Shown one piece after another: positions 7,275 to 16,482 of a stretch of DNA of 34,158 bases (position 1 is the first letter of the stretch; each line of letters starts with the position of its first letter). A model generated the notes under the pieces. The model worked only from the letters and a program-made list of their open reading frames with translations, did not search any database and was not told where the DNA came from. Source of the DNA: Muribaculaceae bacterium (GTDB taxonomy: Bacteria > Bacteroidota > Bacteroidia > Bacteroidales > Muribaculaceae). The stretch is taken from positions 1 to 34,158 of the forward strand of contig JAFLTU010000004.1 of the NCBI GenBank assembly GCA_022509125.1. Direction: 5' to 3'. The translations under genes and the position numbers were made by a program.

Positions 7275-9386
7275 TCAGATCAGAGTCAGCACACGCAAAA
7301 GCAAGTTACGGGTAGACCCGTCGGCGAATTTCACTTTATAGGATTTCGAAGAGGCATCGTAGGCCTCTATAACCCCTTCTCCGAAAATCTTATGGCTGAC
7401 TCGTGTCCCATTGGCCAAAGGTTTTTCTGCGTTGCCTCCGAGTTCCTCACGAAGCATTGCCACCATCTGACGAGTCCCTTCAAGCAGCGAGGGATCCAAC
7501 ACTCCCTCAAGTTTCAACATCCAGTCGGGCACCTCCGAAATAAAACGCGACGGATATTTCAGGGCTCCCGTGTCGTTTAAATAACCCTCCGACTCACAGA
7601 GCCAAAGCATCTTTTCCGCACGGGTCACGGCTACATACATCAGTCTTCTCTCTTCTTCTTCGCCATCTTCGCGACGTTCTCGAATTGAACGATGATTGGG
7701 AAAGACGCCCTCTGTGAGGCCTATGACGAAGACTTCCGGGAATTCCAATCCTTTTGACTGATGGATGGTCATAAGCCTTACCTTCTCCGAGTCTAGCGTG
7801 CGGTCTACATTGGTATATAAGGATACTTCCTGAAGATAAGAGATAAGATCGGCATCACCTTCATCGATTCTGCCTGCCTCAAATTCCTTCATCGAGTTGA
7901 TTAGTTCGGTGATGTTTTCAAGGCGTTCCTCCTCTTCATCGTTACGATAGAGATCGCCCAAACCGCTTTCCTTCATAACCCAGTCTGCCAAATCAGACAC
8001 TCGCATCAGTGGAACCCTCTCCCTGGCCCCGTCGATCAACTGAATGAAGGCAAGAAGCGAGGGTTTGTTAAAGGGTTTCTCTCCAATATGCCGCCTCAAC
8101 GCAGTCATCAAAGGTATTTGCTCCTCTTCTGCAATTTTACTAAGGGTTTTCATCGACGAGTCGCCGAATTTTCTTGCCGGAAGGTTTACAATCCTGCGGA
8201 AGGAAAGGTCATCTTCTTCACTCGCCACAAGTCTCAAATATGAGAGCACATCCTTGATTTCTTTTCGCTCGAAAAAACGAACGCCTCCCCAAACTGTGTA
8301 GGGAAGTTTATGTTTCAAAAGAGCCTGCTCCACTTGACGGGAAAGGAAACTGCTGCGATAGAGCACAGCAAATTGATTTGGGGTCATTCCCGATTTTATC
8401 CCCTCCTCGATGCGGGAGGCGATGAATTCCGCTTCCTCTTTTTCCGATTTCGAATGAAGGTGAACGGGCTGACGCTCATTAAGTTTTATAGTGTAGAGAT
8501 CTTTAGGGACTCTGTTTTTATTGTTTTCGATAATGCGGTTGGCAACATCGAGAATATCGGGGGTGGAACGATAATTCTGAGCCAGTATAATATCTGTTTT
8601 CGCCTTAAAATCCACGAATATCTTCGGGTTGGCCCCTCGCCATTCATAGATTGCCTGGTCGGGGTCGCCCACAATGAAAAGATTTCCATGATGTTGCGTC
8701 AGCGCATGCAAAAGCTTCCAATCATCCCCGGTGCAATCTTGCACTTCATCAACCATCAGATAGTTTAGTTTCTCAGTCCAATATTTTCTGGCGTCCGGGA
8801 AATGATTGAGGATGTATAAGGTGAAATAGAGGAGATCGTCATAATCCAGAGCGAAATGCTTTAACTGCAGACGAAGATATCTTACAGTTGCATCAGGAGC
8901 AAATGAGGATGAATTTGGCAGAAGATGACGTTGGATATATTGAGTCGGTTCATATCCCTTGAGGGCTGCAACACCTTTTAGGAAACGCTCCGCTGTGGTG
9001 CGTTTGCGGTCGATGTCAAACTCTATCATAGCCTGTTTGGCAAGTTGTTTGGCATCCTCTTCATCGATGATAGTGAAATTCTTGGGATATCCTATACGAT
9101 AGATTTCCTGTCGAAGGAATTTAGCGCAGAAACTATGGATGGTGCAAATAAAATCGTTGACACTGCCGCGGTCTACCATTCCCGAAATGCGGCGTTTCAT
9201 TTCCTGAGCTGCCTTATTGGTGAAGGTCAGACAGAGAATGTTGCCGGGACTGATGCCCACTTCATTTACAAGATAAGCATAACGATGGGCTATGACACGT
9301 GTCTTGCCCGAGCCGGCACCGGCCACAACACGCACCCTCCCCTCGGTGGCTTCAACAGCCTGTTGCTGTTTTTCATTCAGTTCCAT
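7275..9386 (-). CDS. UvrD/PcrA-type superfamily 1 DNA helicase
   Basis: A 703-residue SF1A helicase. Visible motifs in order: Q-motif LNEKQQQAV at the N-terminus, Walker A GAGSGKTR (23-30), [12 protein letters not shown] (55-66), motif II VDEVQD (212-217), motif [21 protein letters not shown], then [14 protein letters not shown] and [11 protein letters not shown] near the C-terminus. The tail, [15 protein letters not shown]..., resembles the Tudor-like RNA polymerase-binding domain that ends PcrA/UvrD. The protein would act as a 3'-5' ATP-driven translocase in DNA repair and replication-transcription conflict. Its start overlaps the ispF stop by 14 bases, implying translational coupling. It is the last gene of the long minus-strand block. 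Confidence 0.93.
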   Translation of the reverse strand: MELNEKQQQAVEATEGRVRVVAGAGSGKTRVIAHRYAYLVNEVGISPGNILCLTFTNKAAQEMKRRISGMVDRGSVNDFICTIHSFCAKFLRQEIYRIGYPKNFTIIDEEDAKQLAKQAMIEFDIDRKRTTAERFLKGVAALKGYEPTQYIQRHLLPNSSSFAPDATVRYLRLQLKHFALDYDDLLYFTLYILNHFPDARKYWTEKLNYLMVDEVQDCTGDDWKLLHALTQHHGNLFIVGDPDQAIYEWRGANPKIFVDFKAKTDIILAQNYRSTPDILDVANRIIENNKNRVPKDLYTIKLNERQPVHLHSKSEKEEAEFIASRIEEGIKSGMTPNQFAVLYRSSFLSRQVEQALLKHKLPYTVWGGVRFFERKEIKDVLSYLRLVASEEDDLSFRRIVNLPARKFGDSSMKTLSKIAEEEQIPLMTALRRHIGEKPFNKPSLLAFIQLIDGARERVPLMRVSDLADWVMKESGLGDLYRNDEEEERLENITELINSMKEFEAGRIDEGDADLISYLQEVSLYTNVDRTLDSEKVRLMTIHQSKGLEFPEVFVIGLTEGVFPNHRSIRERREDGEEEERRLMYVAVTRAEKMLWLCESEGYLNDTGALKYPSRFISEVPDWMLKLEGVLDPSLLEGTRQMVAMLREELGGNAEKPLANGTRVSHKIFGEGVIEAYDASSKSYKVKFADGSTRNLLLRVLTLI

Positions 9387-9852
9387 CTTTCAATAGGGCG
9401 ACGGCCATTGCCGAAATCCCCTCTTTCCTTCCTTCAAAACCGAGACATTCCGTTGTGGTGGCCTTCACTGAGACGCAGTCAATATCCACTCCCATAACCC
9501 CTGATAGAGTGGAACGCATCTGCTCGATATATCCTTTTAGTTTGGGAGCCTGGGCAATTATCGTGACGTCAACATTTCCCACTTCATAGCCTTTTTCTCG
9601 AATTAAGCCCACAACCTCCTTTAGCAACATTTTGCTGTCGGCTCCTTTGTATTTTGGATCAGTGTCAGGGAAATGGTATCCTATATCTCTCAGGGCAGCG
9701 GCTCCGAGAAGTGAGTCGCATAGAGCATGGATTGCGACATCGGCATCGCTATGGCCCAAGAGACCATGCGTATGGGCTACCTTTACCCCGCATAACCAAA
9801 GCTCGCGGTCTTCCACGAGCTTGTGAACATCATATCCCTGTCCGATTCGCAT
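9373..9852 (-). CDS. ispF: 2-C-methyl-D-erythritol 2,4-cyclodiphosphate synthase
   Basis: 159 residues, the normal family length. It converts CDP-methylerythritol 2-phosphate into the 2,4-cyclodiphosphate and CMP in the non-mevalonate isoprenoid pathway. The signature GQGYDVHKL supplies metal ligands Asp8 and His10, and His42 (AIHALCD) is the third. [19 protein letters not shown] and [17 protein letters not shown] are near-invariant. The enzyme is a cytoplasmic homotrimer. The gene follows porV after 44 bases and overlaps the helicase gene at its 3' end. Adjacency of ispF to porV/porU is also known to me from Porphyromonas (recalled, not checked). Confidence 0.96.
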   Translation of the reverse strand: MRIGQGYDVHKLVEDRELWLCGVKVAHTHGLLGHSDADVAIHALCDSLLGAAALRDIGYHFPDTDPKYKGADSKMLLKEVVGLIREKGYEVGNVDVTIIAQAPKLKGYIEQMRSTLSGVMGVDIDCVSVKATTTECLGFEGRKEGISAMAVALLKDGTE

Positions 9853-9896
9853 TGATATTTTTTACCGGTTAATAATTCAAAGCCTGATCCCAAATC

Positions 9897-11120
9897 TTAT
9901 CTCTTTCGTTTCCCGATTAAGTCTTGGAGTCCTTCAAGGTCGAAAGAGAGGGTAAACCTTAGCGTCTGGTCGAGTGGTGAACTTTGGGCGGTGGCGAGCA
10001 TATAAGAAGCGTCAAGTCTCACGATATTCAGCGAAAAACCGGCCCCGAAAGTAAAATAGCTTCTTCCTCCCTTTGAGGCTGCCTCATAGTTATACCCAAG
10101 CCTCCCGAAGAATTGTTGGTTGTAGGCATATTCACCTCCAAATGAAACCGAGATTTCCTCCAACTCCTCTTTGAAACCACCGGGAGCATCGGAGAAACTT
10201 TTAAAAATACCGGAGATGGGCGACATTGTTTCCCATTTCTCCCGAGCCTCTTCATATGCTATTTGGCCCTCTATAGTGTCCATGTCGTAGTCCTTTGTAC
10301 GGGGCATTGTGGGCACCAAAAGTTTATTAAGATCAAGACCTATCGCAAGGGTATTGTAGTCAGCGATAGGGAACATAAATTGAGCACCGAGTCGGAGATT
10401 GGTTGGTAGGAAAGCATAGTTTTCTCCATGGTCGTAGCTCACTTTCGTTCCTATATTGGAGATATCGAAACCCCAGGCGAATTGACACTCGCTTCGTCCC
10501 ACCATGGGATATGTCACGAAATATCCTGAAATATCTGCGGAGAAAGCGCTTGCTGCTGTGTTGGTGTCGCCTGAATAAGAATCTTCATAGGATAGGTCAG
10601 ACAAGATATATCGCATGACCACACCCATCGAGAATTTCTCCGATAGTTTTCGGGAATACCCCACGTCGAAAGCAAATTCATAAGGGTTAATAGTTTGCAC
10701 ACCGTCAAGACCCGTGTCTCCATAACCCATGGTCACCTCGCCAAGCGAGAAATAGCGGAACGATGCGCTCAAGGCCTGATTGTCGCTGCTTCCGAGTTTA
10801 TAATAACCCGTGACATCGGCAAGAAATATATCGTTGACTATTTTTCTAAGCCATGGGGTGTATGACAGGGCCACTGCCGATTTGCTATAAGCAAAGGCAT
10901 ATTTCGATGGATTCCAGAATTGCGAATTAACGTCGGGGTCGGTGGCCGCTCCGAGGTTACCCATGCCCGAGCCTCTGGCGTCAGGGGTTATACTCAGGGT
11001 CGTGACACCCGTGTTGACCGGGTTGAAATCATCATCCTTGATGTCGTTTTGAGCAAACGCCGGAAGGCATCCTCCGGTAAGCGACATCAATGTTATTGCT
11101 GATATTATCTTACGTGACAT
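9897..11120 (-). CDS. porV: type IX secretion outer-membrane shuttle protein PorV
   Basis: A 407-residue outer-membrane beta-barrel of the FadL-like PorV (LptO) family. The signal peptide ends near CLPAFAQ. Characteristic segments are NTGVTTLSITPDARGSGMGNLGA close to the mature N-terminus, NSQFWNPSKYAFAYSK, and the barrel end LDQTLRFTLSFDLEG. PorV binds the C-terminal signal of T9SS substrates at the translocon and carries them to the PorU sortase. It lies 33 bases after the FAH-like gene, with porU just before that, so sortase and shuttle are co-transcribed. The assignment rests on family segments plus this context. Confidence 0.93.
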   Translation of the reverse strand: MSRKIISAITLMSLTGGCLPAFAQNDIKDDDFNPVNTGVTTLSITPDARGSGMGNLGAATDPDVNSQFWNPSKYAFAYSKSAVALSYTPWLRKIVNDIFLADVTGYYKLGSSDNQALSASFRYFSLGEVTMGYGDTGLDGVQTINPYEFAFDVGYSRKLSEKFSMGVVMRYILSDLSYEDSYSGDTNTAASAFSADISGYFVTYPMVGRSECQFAWGFDISNIGTKVSYDHGENYAFLPTNLRLGAQFMFPIADYNTLAIGLDLNKLLVPTMPRTKDYDMDTIEGQIAYEEAREKWETMSPISGIFKSFSDAPGGFKEELEEISVSFGGEYAYNQQFFGRLGYNYEAASKGGRSYFTFGAGFSLNIVRLDASYMLATAQSSPLDQTLRFTLSFDLEGLQDLIGKRKR

Positions 11121-11153
11121 ATCTTTAAAACTAAAAATATGGCCCTTTATTGC

Positions 11154-11753
11154 CTATTTGATTTTAATGTGGAAGGCCTTTTCATCTCCAGAAAAAATTT
11201 CAAGGAGATTTCCAACCTCGAGCGGAATTCCATGACCCCGATCCGGTATCAAAAGATCACCCATCTTTAGAGTGTTGAATTTAGATATCTCCGCCAGACA
11301 TTCATCCAGGCTGAAGGTTAATGCCTTTAAAGATGCCCGACAGGCTTCTTGACCGTTGATTCGAAGAGTTAACTCCAAACCCGGATCAAAGGGGCCAAAC
11401 TCGCCAACCATCAAAGCTCGGTCGAAATTCCTTGCAGCATCATCCGGGAGCCCTCCCCCTCTCAACTCGGCTTCGAGTGTCGGCAGCCAGAAATTCACAG
11501 CTGGCGCAATTTCAGAATAATATCTATGACTGAATTTGGGACTAATCCCTTTCCCAAGACGTGAAATTTTCACTGCAAACACCAATGAGCCACGTGTTTC
11601 TCTCTCCAAATCGGGAAGATAAAATGGCTTCCCTGTGTTGCTGACTGCGGAATCGGCCAGAAGACACCATCCCGGAATATGCGACCCGTTGGCCTGAGTC
11701 TCTTCTAATCTATTGCCATCCTGACTGTTATTGATAAAAACTATAGATTTCAT
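11154..11753 (-). CDS. FAH-family (fumarylacetoacetate hydrolase-like) protein, degenerate metal site
   Basis: A 199-residue protein resembling the ~200-residue FAH-domain proteins of Bacteroidota: PFYLPD, VKISRLGKGISPKFSHRYYSEI, NFDRALMVGEF and the end LKMGDLLIPDRGHGIPLEVGNLLEIF all align by eye with family segments. Active members usually read H-Y-E-x-E in the first metal-binding strand and GIDFTARD later. Here these are RGSLVFA (Ser56, Val58) and AVNFWLPT (Asn87), so all three acidic ligands seem to be lost. The N-terminal GRNY segment is also gone. The gene's ATG overlaps the porU stop (TAATG), with porV following, so it belongs to the T9SS operon. It is probably a non-catalytic homologue; its role is unknown. 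Confidence 0.75.
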   Translation of the reverse strand: MKSIVFINNSQDGNRLEETQANGSHIPGWCLLADSAVSNTGKPFYLPDLERETRGSLVFAVKISRLGKGISPKFSHRYYSEIAPAVNFWLPTLEAELRGGGLPDDAARNFDRALMVGEFGPFDPGLELTLRINGQEACRASLKALTFSLDECLAEISKFNTLKMGDLLIPDRGHGIPLEVGNLLEIFSGDEKAFHIKIK

Positions 11754-14700
11754 TATCTGACAATCAGTTTCCGAGTCTTAGCCACCGTTGCACCGGAGTC
11801 GGTTTTCACCGTTGCGCGATAAAGGTAGATGCCGGCAGGGACTCTTCCCCCACTAAAATCGCAGAGGTTCCAGCCCAGAGAAGTTCTAGTCGATGAAGCA
11901 GAGAAAGAAGGTGCCGTGTCGCGCCAAACCTTACGTCCCCAGATGTCGTAGACCTCCACGGCACATTCCATCGAGGAGGTGCTCCCGTCGGTGGCAATGA
12001 TGAAGTTTACGTTGGATGTTGCAGGGTTAACATCGGTCGTCAATGTCTCGATTGTGGGTTTCCACAATGCCGAGATGCTGAATTCAAGAGAGGCCGTGGT
12101 GGAATTGTTGGCGTTGTCCCAGACAATGAAGTCAAGACGGTGGCTACCTTGCCCCACATCTCCCAAAGAATATGTCACTGAACCGGTGCCTGGTTCTGTC
12201 GGATCAGGCACAAAATATTGAGCCACATCCTCATAGAAAATCTTGCCGTCAAGACAAAGGGTGATATTGTGGCCGATGCCGGCTTCTGAGACACTGATGC
12301 CTGATTCGTCGTGGAATTTAGCTGTCATAATCGGATTTGGGCCCACCTGATTTCCACTTACAAAAGAGGGATTGTTCAAATAGAATTCCAGCATTTGTGG
12401 TCCTTCGAAATCATCGGGAGCGTTCTCGTCATAACCGTAGGCATAAATTTTGGTGGTCGAACCGTTAGCCTCCATCCCGTCAGTGCTGAAAGCATAGCAG
12501 GCAATCTTGGCAGGCGAATAATTATTCTCTATTTCCGAAGGCATTGTGAAGGTCGTTTTCCATAGACCATTTTCCACCACAGTGCGTCCCACAAAGAGAC
12601 GTGTCTTGCGGTCATTATAGACTGAGACTACTCCGTCCGAACCATTGGCGTTGGTGGTCACAACCTTTTCGGCGTCGTAAAGGATGATTTCCGCTATGCC
12701 GTTGAAGTTGTCGAGGAGGGTGCCGGAGGTGTCTGTGATATGTCCTGAGAGGGTCACCTTAGAACGGGCCGCTACTACAGGAGCCTCCTCACTCGTGGCC
12801 AAATCAATGCCGTTGACCTCATCCACTACAACCATATTGTTAGGCCATGGCAGCTGCATGGAGGGATCTCCAATCAATCCATAGCGTAATTTATTGGTTC
12901 CCGTGTTGCTGGAATTCTTTCCTCCCACCATCACGTCGCCAAGTCGGGGATAGTTGCCATTCTCATCTTGTGTGAAGAAGAAGGGGGCGCAATAACGATT
13001 GAGGACACCATTGGCAGAGATAAGCACTTCCCGGCTCGGACAAATCAAAGAGATGGCACCGGAGTTAGGGAGCAGCCATAGCACCTCGGCACCGCTTACC
13101 TCGTCGTCATCCCATCTCATGAATTCGCAGGTCGCCGCATAGATGATTGGCAAGCGCGGATTGGTCATTGCCTGGATATTGGTCCATGTTAATAGATTTT
13201 CATGACCCCAAGAGGTGGGATTGGCATGCCCGATATAGTCGATCAAGCCAAGACCCTCGTTCCATTTATTGAGAAGGCGTTCATGAGCTTGAGGATAGGT
13301 GGCGCCAACTCCGGTATATTCCAGAGTATAGGAATCTAAATATAATTTTTCAAACTGAAAATCTTCCCCTTTATTGGTAGCGGCGATAGCCTCGAAAACT
13401 TTTTCGGCCTGGTCAAGATGCACTCCGCTGTCTTGGTCGTCGGCGATGACCATGATATTGTTGCGCCATGAGCCAAGGTCGGGATTCATTATATAATTTT
13501 CGAGTTTGTCGATCACTGTGTTGGCCTCTGTCAGGCTTTTCACAGGCATCCTTCCCACCGCTACATGTATCTCTGAATTTCCAATGTTGAAAGTCGCCCC
13601 CACATCACCAAGCATCCCGATATAATCATCGGTGGAATAAGAAGTCGTTTCCGTTTCTCCTGTGGCAGATTGCCATATGGGCACCCGAGGATAGCCGCAA
13701 TTTCTCACCCTTGAGGTAATCATCTTGTTGTCGTAGGTGGGACGGCTCATAATCAGGCAATATTTCGGGTAGGAACCATCAGCACCCTGACCCCGGTCAT
13801 ACCACATTTTCAGTAGCTTACGGAAGGCTGTCACGTCGGGTTTACCGGATGAAAATTCATTATAAATCGTCTCCGGTGTTAAAATCGCAAGTTGAAGGCC
13901 GTCGGTCTTTGAATGCAAGTCTGCCAGTCGGTCGGCTGCCGTTAGATATTCCTGGGGACAAATCACAAGCATATCAGGAGCTGCCAGGGAATGAAGATCT
14001 TGATTTTCAACCTTGCCGGAGGGAAGCACTGCCCTGGTGATTCTTGCAGGATCGAAAGCCACGTATTCATGGTAGCCCGCGGGACTGACAAAAGTTAGTT
14101 CTCCTCCGCTGAGTGTTGCCTTAACCTCCTTAGGATTTTCTCCATCGGTGACATCCCAAATAATGGTAGATGCCGAAGCCCCCTCCACTTTCACCTTTGA
14201 TGACTCTTCAGGCCGGAGATAAAAATATAGTTCTCCTCCCATCATCTGGAGAGCACGCGGATATTCCACTTCGATATAATCAAGTCCGGCTATTTGAGTC
14301 GTGCCCCCGGAATTGAACTTTATCCCTAAGTTTAGGGTGGTTCCGGGATTTGAAATCTCTTTGGTAGTGCGGGTAGTGACAACGATTTTCGATGATGAAT
14401 ACGACATCTGATCATCGGTAGTTGCAGGAAGCTGTGAGCCGTTGGCGCTCAATACAATGGAACTGTTGCCGGAGGCTGTTTTCGAACCGAATGCCACAGT
14501 TACCAAAGCGTCACCTGTGTTGCCCGGTAATGAGAAATTGAAATTCTGGTTAGTCTGCGTGCGGAAGTCCTCTCCAAGTATCAGGCGTCCCGAGGTCATC
14601 GGAATTGATAGCTCCTGCTCATGGAGAAGGCGTTCAGTGAACGTCGTGATTGCTGTGCCTGATCCTCCTCCGGTTTGTAGCAGCTCAGGCTTAACCCTCA

Positions 14701-15121
14701 CTCCATCCACATCACTCAAAAAATAATAAGAATTGTCGGAATATGGATTTGACTGATGGCTATAGGTTTGAGCGAGACCTTCCTCTGCCAACCTCCAGCC
14801 AATAGAACCTTTGCCGAAGAATATAATACCGCCGTTTGCACGGATTGAACCGACAGCAGGAAGGTCGTCGGGAGAATCGAGGTTTTCCGGCACCATCAGG
14901 CCCCCATAACCATAGACGTTCACCTTCTCCGGATCGTTGAATCCCAGAGCTCTCAAAGTGGCGTCGCTGATAAATTGCATACCTGTTTCCGTCACCTCTA
15001 TCTTGGCCCAAGAGCCTGAGGCAAGTGCCGAGCTGGAAGCATATTGCTCCGCTGAGGCTGCATGAATCATGGTGCCCGCTGCTGCCAGAACAATGCTAAA
15101 AATCAGGATTAGTCTCTTCAT
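11753..15121 (-). CDS. porU: type IX secretion system sortase PorU
   Basis: Counted from the ATG at 15121, which gives a clean signal peptide (MKRLILIFSIVLAAAGTMIHA), the protein has 1122 residues. ATGs at 15154 and 15145 in the same frame are alternatives. After a beta-rich N-terminal region comes a gingipain-like peptidase C25 domain (about residues 380-710), with the catalytic His632 in YIGHANPTSWGH and Cys665 in AATCEF. The last ~70 residues form a T9SS C-terminal domain (VYDIWGRKVW, PAGIYLYR, TRKLIV). PorU cleaves the C-terminal signal of secreted cargo at the cell surface and links cargo to lipopolysaccharide. It follows the DUF4294 gene closely and overlaps the FAH-like gene by one base. 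Confidence 0.93.
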   Translation of the reverse strand: MKRLILIFSIVLAAAGTMIHAASAEQYASSSALASGSWAKIEVTETGMQFISDATLRALGFNDPEKVNVYGYGGLMVPENLDSPDDLPAVGSIRANGGIIFFGKGSIGWRLAEEGLAQTYSHQSNPYSDNSYYFLSDVDGVRVKPELLQTGGGSGTAITTFTERLLHEQELSIPMTSGRLILGEDFRTQTNQNFNFSLPGNTGDALVTVAFGSKTASGNSSIVLSANGSQLPATTDDQMSYSSSKIVVTTRTTKEISNPGTTLNLGIKFNSGGTTQIAGLDYIEVEYPRALQMMGGELYFYLRPEESSKVKVEGASASTIIWDVTDGENPKEVKATLSGGELTFVSPAGYHEYVAFDPARITRAVLPSGKVENQDLHSLAAPDMLVICPQEYLTAADRLADLHSKTDGLQLAILTPETIYNEFSSGKPDVTAFRKLLKMWYDRGQGADGSYPKYCLIMSRPTYDNKMITSRVRNCGYPRVPIWQSATGETETTSYSTDDYIGMLGDVGATFNIGNSEIHVAVGRMPVKSLTEANTVIDKLENYIMNPDLGSWRNNIMVIADDQDSGVHLDQAEKVFEAIAATNKGEDFQFEKLYLDSYTLEYTGVGATYPQAHERLLNKWNEGLGLIDYIGHANPTSWGHENLLTWTNIQAMTNPRLPIIYAATCEFMRWDDDEVSGAEVLWLLPNSGAISLICPSREVLISANGVLNRYCAPFFFTQDENGNYPRLGDVMVGGKNSSNTGTNKLRYGLIGDPSMQLPWPNNMVVVDEVNGIDLATSEEAPVVAARSKVTLSGHITDTSGTLLDNFNGIAEIILYDAEKVVTTNANGSDGVVSVYNDRKTRLFVGRTVVENGLWKTTFTMPSEIENNYSPAKIACYAFSTDGMEANGSTTKIYAYGYDENAPDDFEGPQMLEFYLNNPSFVSGNQVGPNPIMTAKFHDESGISVSEAGIGHNITLCLDGKIFYEDVAQYFVPDPTEPGTGSVTYSLGDVGQGSHRLDFIVWDNANNSTTASLEFSISALWKPTIETLTTDVNPATSNVNFIIATDGSTSSMECAVEVYDIWGRKVWRDTAPSFSASSTRTSLGWNLCDFSGGRVPAGIYLYRATVKTDSGATVAKTRKLIVR

Positions 15122-15158
15122 TAATATGGATCGATGATTAGGCATAATAGACATTAAC

Positions 15159-15806
15159 TTATAAAGCGCCCTGCTCTATCAGAGTGGCGATACGGTCGAT
15201 GATGGCATCTTCATCATTTTTTTCGGGCTTGAACCCCGATTTCATATTCATACCGAAAAACCTGCCGAATGTTTGCCAGAATCCGGCCCTGAAAGTTCCC
15301 AAAAATGCCTTTACAATGCTGTAGGAACTTTGGTCTGTTTCACGGTTGATAAGCTTCAAAAGAATTTTCCCCTGGCCTTTGGTCATGTTTTTTACCGCCG
15401 GCTTATATTGCTCGAAAATATCTTTTTCAAGCTGTTTGAGATGGCGCTCGCGCTGCTTCTTGTCGGGGATGGTCTGGATATATTCGTAGGTTTCACAAAG
15501 TGTCGAGAAGGCAAGCTTGGCATATGGGAGCGTTTTTCTGACGTCTCTGACTGTACGCCAATAAAACTCCTCCTGTTTCTTGTTTTTAAAACTCATCGGA
15601 GGATAGACCACAACATCCCTTATCATGGTCATCCTGACGGTGTCGCCATATTCGTCGACAAAGCGATAAAAACTTGTGTAGGCCTTAACCTTTAATTGCG
15701 GGTTTTGAGGCAATGCCGACACATCAACCTTGTCGGCATAGACCGCAAGGTTTGCGCCTGCAAAGGCCATCAATGCAACAAAGATTATTCTTAGGAGAGA
15801 CCTCAT
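15159..15806 (-). CDS. DUF4294 family exported protein
   Basis: 215 residues with an N-terminal signal peptide ending near LAVYA. The segment GDTVRMTMIRDVVVYPPMSFKNKKQEEFYWRTVRDV and the following YAKLAF...ETYEYIQTIPDKKQRERHLKQLEKD are typical of DUF4294, a Bacteroidota-restricted family. The central part is predicted to be alpha-helical and basic (GQGKILLKLINRETDQSSYSI). No catalytic motif is visible and function is unknown. It sits between the wbqC-like gene (13-base gap) and porU, so a cell-envelope role is suggested by company only. Confidence 0.8.
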   Translation of the reverse strand: MRSLLRIIFVALMAFAGANLAVYADKVDVSALPQNPQLKVKAYTSFYRFVDEYGDTVRMTMIRDVVVYPPMSFKNKKQEEFYWRTVRDVRKTLPYAKLAFSTLCETYEYIQTIPDKKQRERHLKQLEKDIFEQYKPAVKNMTKGQGKILLKLINRETDQSSYSIVKAFLGTFRAGFWQTFGRFFGMNMKSGFKPEKNDEDAIIDRIATLIEQGAL

Positions 15807-15819
15807 TGGAACTACAAAT

Positions 15820-16482
15820 TTACGAAATATCCGCGAGATTTACAATCAAACCTAAGAGGGTCTCCGGTCCATGCTCGGAAAGTGACTGCAGAAGACTCAC
15901 TTCCTTGTCTATTTGATCGGCTAATTCTCTCCCTCGGGCCTTTACAGCCGGATGACATATTGCTTCCCGAAACTGGGCTTCACGCAATTGGCTCGCTGTA
16001 ACATTCCTCATAAGAAACGCAAAAAGTGTGCCGAATATTGCAGTGTTAAAGTCTCCGAGTTTTTCTATTCGAGTGTCAAGATAAATGGCTTTCAGACCCG
16101 GCTCCAGATGTCGGTAATATGGCTTTTTTCCCAGGATGCTTTCAAAGGCTCCCAAATGATTTTTACGCCAATTGCCATGGTCGGAGAGCCGGAGTTGACT
16201 GATAGAAGGCAGTGCTTTATTTCTTGAGGGCTCCAGCTCCATGGTTCTTAGAATCCGGTTCCCTCCCTCCAATGCTATGGATAGTTTTATCATCTCTCCA
16301 TTTGCATGGTCAAGGCTCATGCGACTGAAATCTTTTACCGTGGTGCATCTCCTGTTGGCCTCAAAAACCGCCTCTTCCATGGTCATTCCGGCAAACAACC
16401 CCCCGAGAAATTGGGAAAACCACTCGCCGGTGAGGTTAAGAGGAGGGAAGGATGGTGGATTTGGGAGCCCGCGTCTCACCAT
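15820..16482 (-). CDS. WbqC-like family protein
   Basis: About 220 residues from the ATG at 16482, which overlaps the lepB stop (ATGGTGA). I prefer this start because an in-frame ATG at 16524 would only add residues encoded by the lepB tail, and PPLNLTGEWFSQFL, which resembles the usual N-terminal YLPPIEYFALL segment, comes soon after 16482. SRMSLDHANGEMIKLSI and GNWRKNHLGAFESILGKKPYYRH match the WbqC signatures. The family is associated with O-antigen and surface glycan synthesis, but its reaction is not established to my knowledge. It lies between lepB and the DUF4294 gene in the co-directional block. Confidence 0.8.
   Translation of the reverse strand: MVRRGLPNPPSFPPLNLTGEWFSQFLGGLFAGMTMEEAVFEANRRCTTVKDFSRMSLDHANGEMIKLSIALEGGNRILRTMELEPSRNKALPSISQLRLSDHGNWRKNHLGAFESILGKKPYYRHLEPGLKAIYLDTRIEKLGDFNTAIFGTLFAFLMRNVTASQLREAQFREAICHPAVKARGRELADQIDKEVSLLQSLSEHGPETLLGLIVNLADIS

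Noticed and set aside
8310-8768. 152-codon plus-strand frame inside the helicase gene
   Set aside because: It is antisense to a strongly conserved helicase and has no recognisable domain.
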